Assembly: GCA_017557625.1 (NCBI GenBank) | Contig: JAFYYG010000068.1 | Span: 1-62,435 of the forward strand | DNA from: Muribaculaceae bacterium | GTDB lineage: Bacteria > Bacteroidota > Bacteroidia > Bacteroidales > Muribaculaceae | Length of the DNA: 62,435 nucleotides | Direction of reading: 5' to 3' | In this document: piece by piece, positions 51,242 to 59,852 of the stretch | How the letters are laid out: each line of letters opens with the position of its first letter | Position numbering within the stretch: position 1 is the stretch's first letter | Translations under genes and position numbers: made by a program | Notes under the pieces: generated by a model | Databases searched by the model: none | Seen by the model: the letters and a program-made list of their open reading frames with translations, nothing else | What the model was told of the DNA's origin: nothing

Positions 51242-52348
51242 TTAATAGTTTCCTAGAAGAACATCATAAACTGCAGTAACATCGGCTGCGGTGACTACAC
51301 CGTCGCCATTGACATCGCCATAGATGCCACTACCAGAACCACCACCGCTTACATCGCCCCAATCCTCAGCATCTTCAACAATTATCACGAAATCTTTCCA
51401 TACTTCTTGATTCTCATAACGGATTTTTGAGCCTTGTCTAACATGGAGGTCGCAACTGGCCTTTGGAACACCTTCAAAGACATTGCTGTTAATGAAAATA
51501 GGCCTCTCCCTTAAAGCAACGAGATTCTCCATCAAAGAACAGTCTTTAAAAGCCTTTTCACCAATACTTGTTACATTTTCACCAATAATGGCAATATTCA
51601 AACTAGTGCAACCATAAAATGCAGAATTGCCCACTGAGCTAACTGAGTTGGGTATATTTACCGATGTCAAACTACTACAACCATAGAAGGCAGAATTGCC
51701 AATTTCTGTTACGTTATTGGGGATTGTAACCGAGGTTAAACCAGTGCATCCTGAAAAAGAAGAGTTACCAATCGAGGTTACCAAGTTTGGGATAAAAACC
51801 GAAGTCAAACCCGTTAATCTATAACATAAACAGGCCGGAATTATCTCAACTTCGTTGCCAAAAGTAAAAGATTGAATATTTTTCAAGTTATTAAAAGGAC
51901 CAAACTCAGAAGTAAAGTTATTGCATATTTTTGCATTCCATGTTACTGAAGTCAAGCCAATACAACCGTTGAAAGCGTTCTCGCCAATTAAAGTCACATG
52001 GTTTGGTATAGTCACTGAGGTCAAACTACTGCAACAAATGAAAGCAGCTTGACCAATCGAAGTTACCGAGTTGGGAATAGTCACCGAAGTCAAGCCTGTG
52101 CAACTAGATAAGGCGCTGGCACCAATCGATGTAACCGAGAAAATTATTCCATTATAAGTGACATTCTCGGGAATTACAAGGTCTCCGCTTAAATTTGAAT
52201 AGCTTGGAGAAGAACTATTCTGACGTGCAACAGTAACACTTGTTCCATCGCTGTTGATATTATAGCACAAACCATTGACCATAAAATCGTAAGCATTAGC
52301 AAAAAGTGATATGCTGATAAACAGAAGTGTAGAGATAAATTTTTTCAT
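51242..52348 (-). CDS. Secreted BspA-type leucine-rich-repeat protein with C-terminal dockerin
   Basis: A 368-residue protein with a signal peptide (KKFISTLLFISISLFANA), a short N-terminal beta region, and LRR_5/BspA repeats of the form LTSVTIPNSVTSIGxxAFxxC (about eight, residues 60-290). The C-terminus has one dockerin-type repeat (GDVNGDGVVTAADVTAVYDV). BspA-like proteins bind host proteins or glycans at the surface in oral and gut Bacteroidales. The dockerin closely resembles that of the convergent esterase, suggesting a shared surface partner. A CAAAGATA (minus-strand TATCTTTG) lies at 52378-52385. Confidence 0.88.
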   Translation of the reverse strand: MKKFISTLLFISISLFANAYDFMVNGLCYNINSDGTSVTVARQNSSSPSYSNLSGDLVIPENVTYNGIIFSVTSIGASALSSCTGLTSVTIPNSVTSIGQAAFICCSSLTSVTIPNHVTLIGENAFNGCIGLTSVTWNAKICNNFTSEFGPFNNLKNIQSFTFGNEVEIIPACLCYRLTGLTSVFIPNLVTSIGNSSFSGCTGLTSVTIPNNVTEIGNSAFYGCSSLTSVNIPNSVSSVGNSAFYGCTSLNIAIIGENVTSIGEKAFKDCSLMENLVALRERPIFINSNVFEGVPKASCDLHVRQGSKIRYENQEVWKDFVIIVEDAEDWGDVSGGGSGSGIYGDVNGDGVVTAADVTAVYDVLLGNY

Positions 52349-52479
52349 TATGCTTTCATTTTTAGTTTATGATGTTGCAAAGATATGAATTATAGATTAT
52401 TAGTACAAGTTTTCATTAAATATTTTTTGTATTTTAATTACCCAACAGCTCATTGTAATTTTATATAAAACAAATAACG

Positions 52480-53178
52480 TCATTTTATTGAGTTAATAAA
52501 ATCCTCATAATTAACAGCATTTGTTTTGAATCCATATAATTTATAAGCAACATTAGCTTTTTCCATGGTTCTTCTGTCTTCAGTAACAAAAAAATCACAT
52601 ATAGTCGCAAAATATGCATGATTTGCATCGTATGAACGGTTCATATTTGAACCTTTTTTAAATTTATCTTGCCAAAAACCAAGATCATCAAGAATATTGA
52701 ATAAAGATTGAAATAGCTCTTGTCTAGATTTGCAAGTTTTTTCAATATAAAGTTTGATTATATATCCATACTTTTCAAAAAGTTCTTCTGGTGTGTAATT
52801 GTTTATTATCTTCTTTTCAATATTCAGTTTTTCCATAAATGACTTTGAGATTTCATCATCCTTCCTATGCGACATTGATTCATGGATGTAACTAGAAATT
52901 ATCTTCGCCAAACTTTTATTTAAAGTACCAAAATTATCAATCGGTCTCGCTTTATTTATAACTATTTGGTTATAATTGTTATGACATACATATCTATTAG
53001 ATGTCAATTTCTCAATAGTTTGAAATCTTTTGTTTTTCTTATCTTCTACTTCTTTTAACTCTTGTAGTTCTTGAAGATGTACATATGAATAGACATATTT
53101 TAATTCATCATTTAATGGTAAATCTTTTTTCCCATCTTCATAATCTATCAATATATTATTGTCAATATAAATTAGCAT
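52480..53178 (-). CDS. PIN-like nuclease-fold protein
   Basis: A 232-residue, very AT-rich gene. The N-terminus MLIYIDNNILIDY has the first PIN aspartate pair, and the C-terminal block SYDANHAYFATICDFFVTED matches the conserved D-x-x-H/D-x...T-x-D of PIN domains. The central part is Lys-rich and helical. PIN proteins cleave RNA, often as VapC toxins; this one is longer and has no obvious antitoxin gene. The ATPase gene lies 29 bases away on the same strand, upstream in transcription. Confidence 0.65.
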   Translation of the reverse strand: MLIYIDNNILIDYEDGKKDLPLNDELKYVYSYVHLQELQELKEVEDKKNKRFQTIEKLTSNRYVCHNNYNQIVINKARPIDNFGTLNKSLAKIISSYIHESMSHRKDDEISKSFMEKLNIEKKIINNYTPEELFEKYGYIIKLYIEKTCKSRQELFQSLFNILDDLGFWQDKFKKGSNMNRSYDANHAYFATICDFFVTEDRRTMEKANVAYKLYGFKTNAVNYEDFINSIK

Positions 53179-53207
53179 ACTTTTTTATTTTAATGGCAAC
53201 AAAATTA

Positions 53208-54341
53208 TTATTTCTTTTTTGACAGCCAAAGACTCAGCAATGGGTCGGTAATTGAATATATTTTCTCTTTGCGGGTGATTAGGTCATATTCAAGCAGTTT
53301 TATTGATGCTGTCTGTGTGGAGCTGGGAGAGCGCAGGCGGTGTTTCTTGTTGAAGGCTGCCGAGGTAATGCTTTGTACTTGACCTTCTTCATGGATGGCA
53401 TAAAGCAATTCCTTTTGAGGTTCGGTTATGAATGATAACTGTTCTCGAAGGTGCGTGTCGTTCTCGTCGATGAAATCATCAATCAACTCCTTGATGGTGT
53501 CTATGTCACAGCATGCGCCAACTGGTGTTTCGGCAAAGGCATCTTTCATGATGCGCTGCACATAGAAAGTGACACCCCAGAAAGTGTCATAGACATGATA
53601 GAAGGCATCAGGGTCTATATCCTTGCCAGCTTTCTTAAAATGATCAACTGCAAAATCAAGATATATCTCCCGCTCAATAGGCTCAAGTTGCAATGCTTTG
53701 GCACTCTGATAGAATGGACGCTTGTAGGAAAAAAACATCTCTTCCATTATTCGACGGCGACTGCCAGAGAACACAAAATTGGCATTCGACAGTTTTTGTA
53801 TGTGAGTTCTCAAGAGGGCTTCCACGTTTTTCTCTGGATAACGGGTAATCTGCTGGAACTCGTCAATAACAACCAAACAGCGTTTGTCAACATTCTCTAA
53901 GTATTCAAAAATCTCGGCAAGTGTATATTCCGGCCTAAGAATGTCACCTAACTTTACATCAAAAGTGGGGGTATTCTGCAATGGGTCATATCCAAAGCTG
54001 GCACTTAACGATTTGAGCAAAGTTACAAACTGCTTACGCAACTTCTTGCTTCGAGTGGCGACACTGTCGAAAACAGCATTTCCAAAGGCAAGGATAAATT
54101 CGCGAAACGTGGTAGTGTGCAGAATATCAACCGTTATGGTTATGTAGTTGTTTTTTATAGTCGGTTTGTCAAAGACATAATCCACAAGTGAGGTCTTCCC
54201 CATGCGTCGAGACGATGTGAGCACCACGTTCAACTCATTAGTAAGAGCTTTTTCCAACTCTCCCGATTCTTTTTCTCGGTCGCAAAAATATTCAGACAGA
54301 ATTTTTCCAGAGACAATAAATGGATTTATAGTTTTATTCAT
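53208..54341 (-). CDS. AAA/STAND-type ATPase (archaeal-ATPase-like) with C-terminal winged helix
   Basis: A 377-residue protein: N-terminal VSGKILSEYFCDREKESGEL, Walker A region SSRRMGKTS (Ser replaces the first Gly), Walker B LVVIDEFQQI, sensor region FVFSGSRRRIMEEMF, and a C-terminal winged helix (LLYAIHEEGQVQSITSAAFN; YSITDPLLSLWL). This is the common archaeal-ATPase-2 group of Bacteroidetes; roles are mostly unknown but resemble STAND regulators. The promoter -7 box is CAAAGATA at 54359-54366 (minus strand). Confidence 0.85.
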   Translation of the reverse strand: MNKTINPFIVSGKILSEYFCDREKESGELEKALTNELNVVLTSSRRMGKTSLVDYVFDKPTIKNNYITITVDILHTTTFREFILAFGNAVFDSVATRSKKLRKQFVTLLKSLSASFGYDPLQNTPTFDVKLGDILRPEYTLAEIFEYLENVDKRCLVVIDEFQQITRYPEKNVEALLRTHIQKLSNANFVFSGSRRRIMEEMFFSYKRPFYQSAKALQLEPIEREIYLDFAVDHFKKAGKDIDPDAFYHVYDTFWGVTFYVQRIMKDAFAETPVGACCDIDTIKELIDDFIDENDTHLREQLSFITEPQKELLYAIHEEGQVQSITSAAFNKKHRLRSPSSTQTASIKLLEYDLITRKEKIYSITDPLLSLWLSKKK

Positions 54342-54477
54342 AACACTTGAAATTTTTGCAAAGATAATTATTTAAATCAAATTACCCAAAAAAAATTACC
54401 AAAAAATAATAATTTTGTTAATATTAACTTTAAAATATTAATACACAAGTATATAAGTCTTTATTAAAATTATTAAC

Positions 54478-54507
54478 CCACGAAACGATTAAAACACCAT
54501 TTCGTGG
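54478..54507. repeat. CCACGAAA/TTTCGTGG hairpin, copy 2
   Basis: CCACGAAA (54478-54485) pairs with TTTCGTGG (54500-54507); flanking words CACC and GGACG are shared with the hairpin at 50902-50932. It lies beyond the 3' end of the EamA transporter gene and upstream of the ATPase promoter. Confidence 0.5.
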
Positions 54508-54545
54508 ACGAATAAAGTCTAATATTATAAAAATTAGAGTTATTT

Positions 54546-55475
54546 TTACAGCAGGAAGAACAGCGAGACTCCTGCTACTGAGATGCAGGCGCCTATCACG
54601 CTTTTAAGGGTAATGGGTTGCTTAAAAAGCCACCAGGCTGGGAGGATTATGATGATTGGTGTGAGTGCCATGAGGGTGCTGGCGATACCGGCGCTAGTGT
54701 ATTGCACGGCTAGCAGTGAGCATCCCACTCCTACAAATGGTCCGAAAATGGTGGTTAGTGTCGCCACTGTCATGCTGGTGCGGTCGGTGATATTCTTGCG
54801 TAACGAGACGAATCCTTCGCGGAAACGCAGCAGAATGGCAAAACCTATAATACCCGCTATGCAGCGAAACACGTTGGCATAAAACGGTAAAATCCATGGT
54901 TGGCAAGGAGTGGCCATAGAAGCCTCGTAATGGTTCATTCCTATCTTGCTAAGAACAAGCCCCACTCCCTGACAAACAGCGGCTCCTATGGCAAATAAAA
55001 CGCCATTTAGAGGAAGTTTCAACGATAGTCGGTGATTATCATTGCTGCGTCCCATCACAGTGATGGCAATACCTGTGAGTGTTACTGCCATGGCAATGAT
55101 TGCAGTAGCTCGCAGTTGCTGCCCAAGAGTAATCCATGCCATTATAGCGGCAGTTATGGGCGCTAAAGTCATGAATAGTTGGCCGAACTTTGAACCAATA
55201 ATAATATAGCACTGAAAGAGACAGAAGTCACCTATCACATAACCCACAAGTCCCGAGAGCATCATCCACAAGTAGGCTTCAGTGCTGGCTTTTGCGGGTA
55301 GTGGACTGCCTGTAACAATCCAAAATAGTATAGCAGAAAATATCAAGGCAATAGCCATGCGAGTGAAGTTGAGCGTGACGTTGCCCATGCGTTTGCTGCC
55401 CATCTCGCTCAACAAGGCAGTGGCGGTCCATGAGAACGCCACACCAATGGATATCATTTCACCGAGATATTGCAT
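54546..55475 (-). CDS. DMT-superfamily (EamA) transporter
   Basis: A 309-residue protein with ten predicted membrane helices in two EamA repeats (first AFSWTATALLSEMGSKRMG; second VCQGVGLVLSKIGMNH). It should be an inner-membrane metabolite or amino-acid exporter; the substrate is unknown. Length is typical. Confidence 0.9.
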   Translation of the reverse strand: MQYLGEMISIGVAFSWTATALLSEMGSKRMGNVTLNFTRMAIALIFSAILFWIVTGSPLPAKASTEAYLWMMLSGLVGYVIGDFCLFQCYIIIGSKFGQLFMTLAPITAAIMAWITLGQQLRATAIIAMAVTLTGIAITVMGRSNDNHRLSLKLPLNGVLFAIGAAVCQGVGLVLSKIGMNHYEASMATPCQPWILPFYANVFRCIAGIIGFAILLRFREGFVSLRKNITDRTSMTVATLTTIFGPFVGVGCSLLAVQYTSAGIASTLMALTPIIIILPAWWLFKQPITLKSVIGACISVAGVSLFFLL

Positions 55476-55646
55476 TTTTAGCTGACGAATTTACAAGCGA
55501 ACGAGCTGACGAGACAATGGATTCTTCCATGCTACAAGGGTCGGCTTCGCCGAGAAATTTATTGAAAATTGAAATTAAAATTTACTATAAACAAATATTA
55601 AATTTTGAGCGAAACACCCATTAAAAACAAAAACTCTATTGCCTTG

Positions 55647-56492
55647 TCAGCTATCAACAATTATTTCTCCTATAGCAATTATTGTGCTGTCACCGCCTAC
55701 CCATATTGCTCCATCAGTAAGGAGCGATGTTGCTACTACCGATGGTCTTTTCATTGCCTCTCCTTGCAAGAAATTGCAATTGGCGGGACTCGATATGATA
55801 TCGTTGTGATGCAGATAATGAGTCAAAGCACCATTTGCGGTGCCTGTGGCGCTCTCTTCAGGAATGCCATAAAGTGGAGCAAAATTGCGCACATGAGCAG
55901 TGAAGCCGTTATCGCTAAGCGCAAAGGCATGAACCCCAGTTACATTAAGTTCGTCATTAAATTGTGCCAGCGCTTCCATGTTGGGAACGAGCGAATTTAA
56001 TTCATCAACGTTACTAACAGGCATCATTATGTCGGTCAAACCAGTACTAACAACCATCACAGGCAAATCGTTATGCGGGCATTTCACTCCCATAATGCTA
56101 TGCAACCGCTCTACATCAACTTTAACATCAATAATTTGCGGCTCAGCCATTTCCATCATAACTTTATCTCCTACTCTCACCTGCAAGTTGCCGGCAAGGG
56201 TGTGATTGATGCACATTGTACCGTCATCAATTATTCCCAATTTATACAAAGTGCCGAAGGTGGCTACTGTAGCATGACCGCACAAATCAACCTCGCCGCG
56301 CGGCGTGAAATAGCGCACCGTGAACTCATTTTCACCATCCCTGCGCACAAATGCCGTCTCGGAATAGCGGAATTCAGCAGCCACCTGCTGCATAAATTTC
56401 TCACTAGGAAAATAACTATCAACCATCACCACCCCAGCAGGGTTACCCCCGAAAGGCTGAGTGGTGAAAGCATCAACTATAAAGTATTTCAT
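55647..56492 (-). CDS. PhzF-family isomerase
   Basis: About 281 residues from MKYFIVDAFTTQPFGGNPAG (four more codons are in frame upstream). The family motifs are GGNPAGVV near the N-terminus, FRYSETAFV with the catalytic glutamate, VDLCGHATVATFG and ESATGTANGALTHYL. PhzF-like proteins catalyse epimerase/isomerase reactions with a conserved Glu; outside phenazine producers the substrate is unknown. No phenazine genes are nearby. Confidence 0.92.
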   Translation of the reverse strand: MKYFIVDAFTTQPFGGNPAGVVMVDSYFPSEKFMQQVAAEFRYSETAFVRRDGENEFTVRYFTPRGEVDLCGHATVATFGTLYKLGIIDDGTMCINHTLAGNLQVRVGDKVMMEMAEPQIIDVKVDVERLHSIMGVKCPHNDLPVMVVSTGLTDIMMPVSNVDELNSLVPNMEALAQFNDELNVTGVHAFALSDNGFTAHVRNFAPLYGIPEESATGTANGALTHYLHHNDIISSPANCNFLQGEAMKRPSVVATSLLTDGAIWVGGDSTIIAIGEIIVDS

Positions 56493-56573
56493 ATTAGCTA
56501 TCAAGCTAACGAGTAAACAAGTTAACTAACCAATGGCAGAATCTGCTACTTTTTATTTCACTAAACTCTAACC

Positions 56574-56607
56574 TTCACATTCTGAAGTAATTACTTCAGA
56601 ATGTGAA
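56574..56607. terminator. Perfect 34-bp palindrome across the glutathione peroxidase stop codon
   Basis: TTCACATTCTGAAGTAA (56574-56590) is followed directly by its exact reverse complement TTACTTCAGAATGTGAA (56591-56607). The right half is the end of the gpx coding sequence (HILK and stop, on the minus strand); the left half mirrors it beyond the stop. Confidence 0.8.
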
Positions 56608-57199
56608 TTATATCTTCCTCAATGAGTTTGATGTCGTGAGTTGGTTCGTAGCGTGCTACCACGTTACCTTCCTTATCAACTAAAAATTTAGTGAAGTTCC
56701 ACTTTATATCAGGATTCTTGGCGTAATCGGGATCTGCTTTGCTCAGCATTTCGTCAAGAATTTTGCCAATGGGATGCTCAAGGTTGAAGCCCTCAAAGCC
56801 TTTCTCTTTTTTGAGGAAGGCAAACAGCGGATGCTCGTTCTCGCCATTTACCTCTACCTTTTTGAACTGAGGAAACTCGGTGCCAAAATTGAGAGTGCAG
56901 AAGCTGTGAATCTCCTCTTCGGTGCCAGGAGCCTGGTTGCCGAACTGGTTACAAGGGAAGTCGAGAATTTCGAGTCCTTTATCCTTATAAGCCTTGTAAA
57001 GTACTTCCAGTTCCTCATATTGAGGAGTGAAGCCACAACGAGTGGCGGTGTTTACTATAAGCAGCACTTTGCCCTTATATTCACTCAGTGCCACATCATT
57101 GCCCTTGCGGTCTTTTACCGTGAAATCCAGTACATTAGTCTGTGCCATAACGGTTGTAAAATTAAGTATTATTGTTAATAATAAAAGTGTCTTTTTCAT
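56591..57199 (-). CDS. Exported glutathione-peroxidase-family thiol peroxidase
   Basis: A 202-residue protein with a signal peptide ([19 protein letters not shown]). The peroxidatic Cys is C54 in [12 protein letters not shown] (Cys rather than selenocysteine), with the tetrad partners in FPCNQFGNQ and [11 protein letters not shown] resolving-type Cys is present in FPCNQ. It reduces hydrogen peroxide or lipid hydroperoxides in the periplasm, probably using thioredoxin-like donors since Bacteroidetes lack much glutathione. Confidence 0.93.
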   Translation of the reverse strand: MKKTLLLLTIILNFTTVMAQTNVLDFTVKDRKGNDVALSEYKGKVLLIVNTATRCGFTPQYEELEVLYKAYKDKGLEILDFPCNQFGNQAPGTEEEIHSFCTLNFGTEFPQFKKVEVNGENEHPLFAFLKKEKGFEGFNLEHPIGKILDEMLSKADPDYAKNPDIKWNFTKFLVDKEGNVVARYEPTHDIKLIEEDIIHILK

Positions 57200-57229
57200 G
57201 ATAGTGTAGTGTTAATAATGTTTTGTATC

Positions 57230-57246
57230 TTGCGATGGCATCGCAA
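57230..57246. repeat. TTGCGATG-G-CATCGCAA palindrome
   Basis: Eight-base perfect arms between gpx and nadA, downstream of nadA. It shares TTGCGAT-n3-ATCGCAA with the leader palindrome at 17243-17261, so it is probably a dispersed palindromic repeat of this genome. Confidence 0.6.
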
Positions 57247-57259
57247 AACACTTAACTTA

Positions 57260-58249
57260 TCACTTCTTTATTAATCCCAAGCGGTTGGAAATCTCAAGCA
57301 TGCGCTCGATTGGGCGCACGGCTTTTACTCTGGTTTCCTCATCTACCTCGATGGTAGGAGCGAGGTATTTGAGCGAGAGGTAGAGTTTCTCAAGGGTGAT
57401 AAGTTTCATGTAAGCGCACTCGTTGCAGGCGCAGCCGGCGTCGTCGGGAGGAGCGGGGATGAACTCCTTGTCGGGACAGCGTTTCTTCATCTCGTAGATG
57501 ATGCCGCTCTCGGTGGCTACGATGAACTTCTTGCACTCGCTGGCTACAGAGTAGTCGAGCAACGCTTTGGTGGAGCCAATCTTGTCGGCAATCAAGCGTA
57601 TGGGTTTCGGGCACTCGGGATGTACCAGCACCTGAGCGTCGGGATGCTGTTTCTTAAGTTCTATAATCTTCTCGATTGAGAATTTCTCGTGCACCTCGCA
57701 GTAGCCGTCCCACACCACCATGTTGCGGCCGGTTATGCTGTTGATATAGTTGCCCAGGTTGCGGTCTGGGCCGAATATGAGTTTCTCGTCCTCGGGGAAG
57801 CTTTCAACAATCTGCTTGGCGTTGCCGCTGGTAACTATCACATCGGTGAGAGCCTTCACTGCTGCACTGGTATTAGCGTAGCTAATAACAGTGTGACCAG
57901 GATGCTCCTTGATGAACGCCTCAAATTCGTCGGCGGGGCAGCTGTCACTCAATGAGCAGCCAGCGTTGAGGTCAGGAACTATGACCGTTTTCTCAGGGCA
58001 CAGAATCTTGGCTGTCTCGCCCATGAAATGCACTCCGCATAGCACAATCACCGGAGCCTCCACATCCTGCGCAAGCTGTGCCAAAGCCAGACTGTCGCCA
58101 ATGTAGTCGGCGAGGTCTTGGATTTCGTCACGCTGATAGAAATGCGCCATTATAACGGCATTCTTCTCCTTTTTGAGTCTCAATATCTCCTCTTTGAGGT
58201 CTATTCCTTTAGGAATACGTGCCTCAACATATCCTTTGTCAACTTTCAT
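57260..58249 (-). CDS. nadA: Quinolinate synthase A
   Basis: A 329-residue [4Fe-4S] enzyme that condenses iminoaspartate with dihydroxyacetone phosphate to quinolinate in de novo NAD synthesis. Signatures include VIMAHFYQRDEIQDLADYIG, the cysteine-containing VLCGVHFMGETAKIL, PDLNAGCSLSDSCP, LVHPECPKPI and GCACNECAYM, which carry the cluster ligands. nadB and nadC are not adjacent. Length is typical. Confidence 0.96.
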   Translation of the reverse strand: MKVDKGYVEARIPKGIDLKEEILRLKKEKNAVIMAHFYQRDEIQDLADYIGDSLALAQLAQDVEAPVIVLCGVHFMGETAKILCPEKTVIVPDLNAGCSLSDSCPADEFEAFIKEHPGHTVISYANTSAAVKALTDVIVTSGNAKQIVESFPEDEKLIFGPDRNLGNYINSITGRNMVVWDGYCEVHEKFSIEKIIELKKQHPDAQVLVHPECPKPIRLIADKIGSTKALLDYSVASECKKFIVATESGIIYEMKKRCPDKEFIPAPPDDAGCACNECAYMKLITLEKLYLSLKYLAPTIEVDEETRVKAVRPIERMLEISNRLGLIKK

Positions 58250-58674
58250 AATTTTATTTTTTATTTAAATTTATTTTTTATATAAAAAAGAATATGATAA
58301 TAATAGTCTGTTGATATAGTGGAAAACTTTTTTCAAAAATACTTGACTTTTGAATTATTATTGTTTCATTATTAGTTATTAATAGGTTATTTACAACTTT
58401 AAAAACTGATTAATAATAGATTGCAAACTTTATTCACAATCTGTTAACAACGTGCAAAGTTAATAAAATTCTTGAAGAATAATAAACAAAAAGCCTCGAA
58501 AAGTTGTGTAAAAAAAGAAATAAAGATTGTGAACAAAAAATTTGGAAAATGAGAATTACTGTATAAGCCAAGCGACTTAGCAAAATCCAAATTTTTTGTC
58601 CACTTTTTTTCATTAAGTTTTCCACCACCTGTAAACACAGTTATCAACAAGTGGTTGTGGATAGCTTTGAAATA
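58250..58674. other. AT-rich gene-free stretch with DnaA-box-like words
   Basis: About 425 bases without a credible gene. Words close to TTATCCACA: TTATTCACA (58430-58438, fits TTWTNCACA), TTATCAACA (58641-58649), CTATCCACA on the minus strand (58656-58664), with weaker ones at 58387, 58528 (minus) and 58596. This may be a replication-related or regulatory region; it is not proven. Confidence 0.35.
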
Positions 58675-59430
58675 CTATGCAGCGGCGAAGGTCAACGAGT
58701 GGCCGAGCAGGGTGATGCCGGCGGCGTTGAGGCGGTCATAGTCTATTGCGGGAGGCACACCAGTGAGCAGCGCCTCGCGGCAAGCCATTAAAATCTTGCC
58801 CATTACATTATTGCCGCGGAACACACCTACCTTTGACCACTCTCCAAGTCGGCGCGCGTCGATCTCACGCTTGATGGCAGCCTTGTTCCACCCTTGAGCC
58901 TTGAGGTCGCGCTTGAGGGCCAGCGTGAGCCGCCTCAACTCATCGTTGCGAGTACCCCAGAATGTGGAGGTGTGACCAGTCTGAAAGGTGCTGTTCTCAA
59001 TAATCACGGCCTCGCGTGGAATAGACATTAACTTGCGGGCAAAATCACTATTACTTAAGCATTTACACCAAACCACATACTGCATCCATGCTACGTTGAA
59101 CTCCTCCCAGTCGCTGCGCATGAGGTGGGTGTTGGGGCGGCGGATGCCTTTTTTGGCGAGAAAGCCATTGCTGCAATCAACCAACTCACGCTGGATGGCG
59201 AGATGCTCGGGAGTGCCCAGCGAGAATGCTGCGGCGATGTAGGCACTCTCAGAATTGTGAAACTTAACACCTTCAATATCAAAAGGATAACCACTCACCA
59301 TATTACCCACTGACAACTCAATATCCCGCCACACGTCAGTACCACGGCAGAAGGCACAACACAAAAGAGAAGAGGCATCGTAAGCCTCAACACGATACAA
59401 ATCATTGATTTTCATTGCTTTGTAACTCAT
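58675..59430 (-). CDS. NADAR-family (YbiA-like) protein
   Basis: About 251 residues from MSYKAMKINDLYRV; the frame continues 41 codons upstream but that part is hydrophobic, non-conserved and likely untranslated (MKINDLYRV at 59415 is an alternative). NADAR features: FHNSESAYIAAAF, the KGIRRPNTHLMRSDW region, FWGTRNDELRR and GNNVMGKILMACRE. NADAR proteins act on ADP-ribosyl or riboflavin-pathway N-glycosides and some remove ADP-ribose from guanine. Divergence from the usual 160-aa size is an N-terminal extension. Confidence 0.8.
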   Translation of the reverse strand: MSYKAMKINDLYRVEAYDASSLLCCAFCRGTDVWRDIELSVGNMVSGYPFDIEGVKFHNSESAYIAAAFSLGTPEHLAIQRELVDCSNGFLAKKGIRRPNTHLMRSDWEEFNVAWMQYVVWCKCLSNSDFARKLMSIPREAVIIENSTFQTGHTSTFWGTRNDELRRLTLALKRDLKAQGWNKAAIKREIDARRLGEWSKVGVFRGNNVMGKILMACREALLTGVPPAIDYDRLNAAGITLLGHSLTFAAA

Positions 59431-59852
59431 CATTAAATATATTAAAATCATTTTACATAAAGTTATGTAAATTTTACGAGAAAACCAAAAAATCGGAGTT
59501 AAGAAAAGTGAACACCTAAGAAATATATCGAAATTAGGCGAAAAAGCGGGCAACGTGCCTTAATAAACCCAAATCGGTCATTAAGCGACGGTAGGTGTTT
59601 TTTTAAGTCTATTTATGCCATAACAGTTTTATTTTTGCATCTTGTTTCAGAGATTTTCTCACCATAGCCCGCTATGTCATCGACAATCTCTTCACAACCT
59701 GCTAAAAATAAATTCTGTTCTAACATAAATCCTAATGATCGATTCGGGATAAAAAAAAAATTGTATCTTTGCAACGTGAAGCAACTAAAGGGCTAATATA
59801 TGTTATAATTGTTTTGTTAGCTTGTCATCTTGTTTCCTTGTAAGCTAAAACA
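59431..59852 (+). promoter_or_regulatory. Upstream region of the ABC exporter gene with a -7 box
   Basis: The gap holds TATCTTTG at 59764-59771, 81 bases before the ATG at 59853. It also holds AATGATCGATTCGG (59734-59747), similar to AATGACCGATTCGG at 14313-14326, and the inverted word AATCGGTCATT (59572-59582). No gene seen. Confidence 0.5.
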
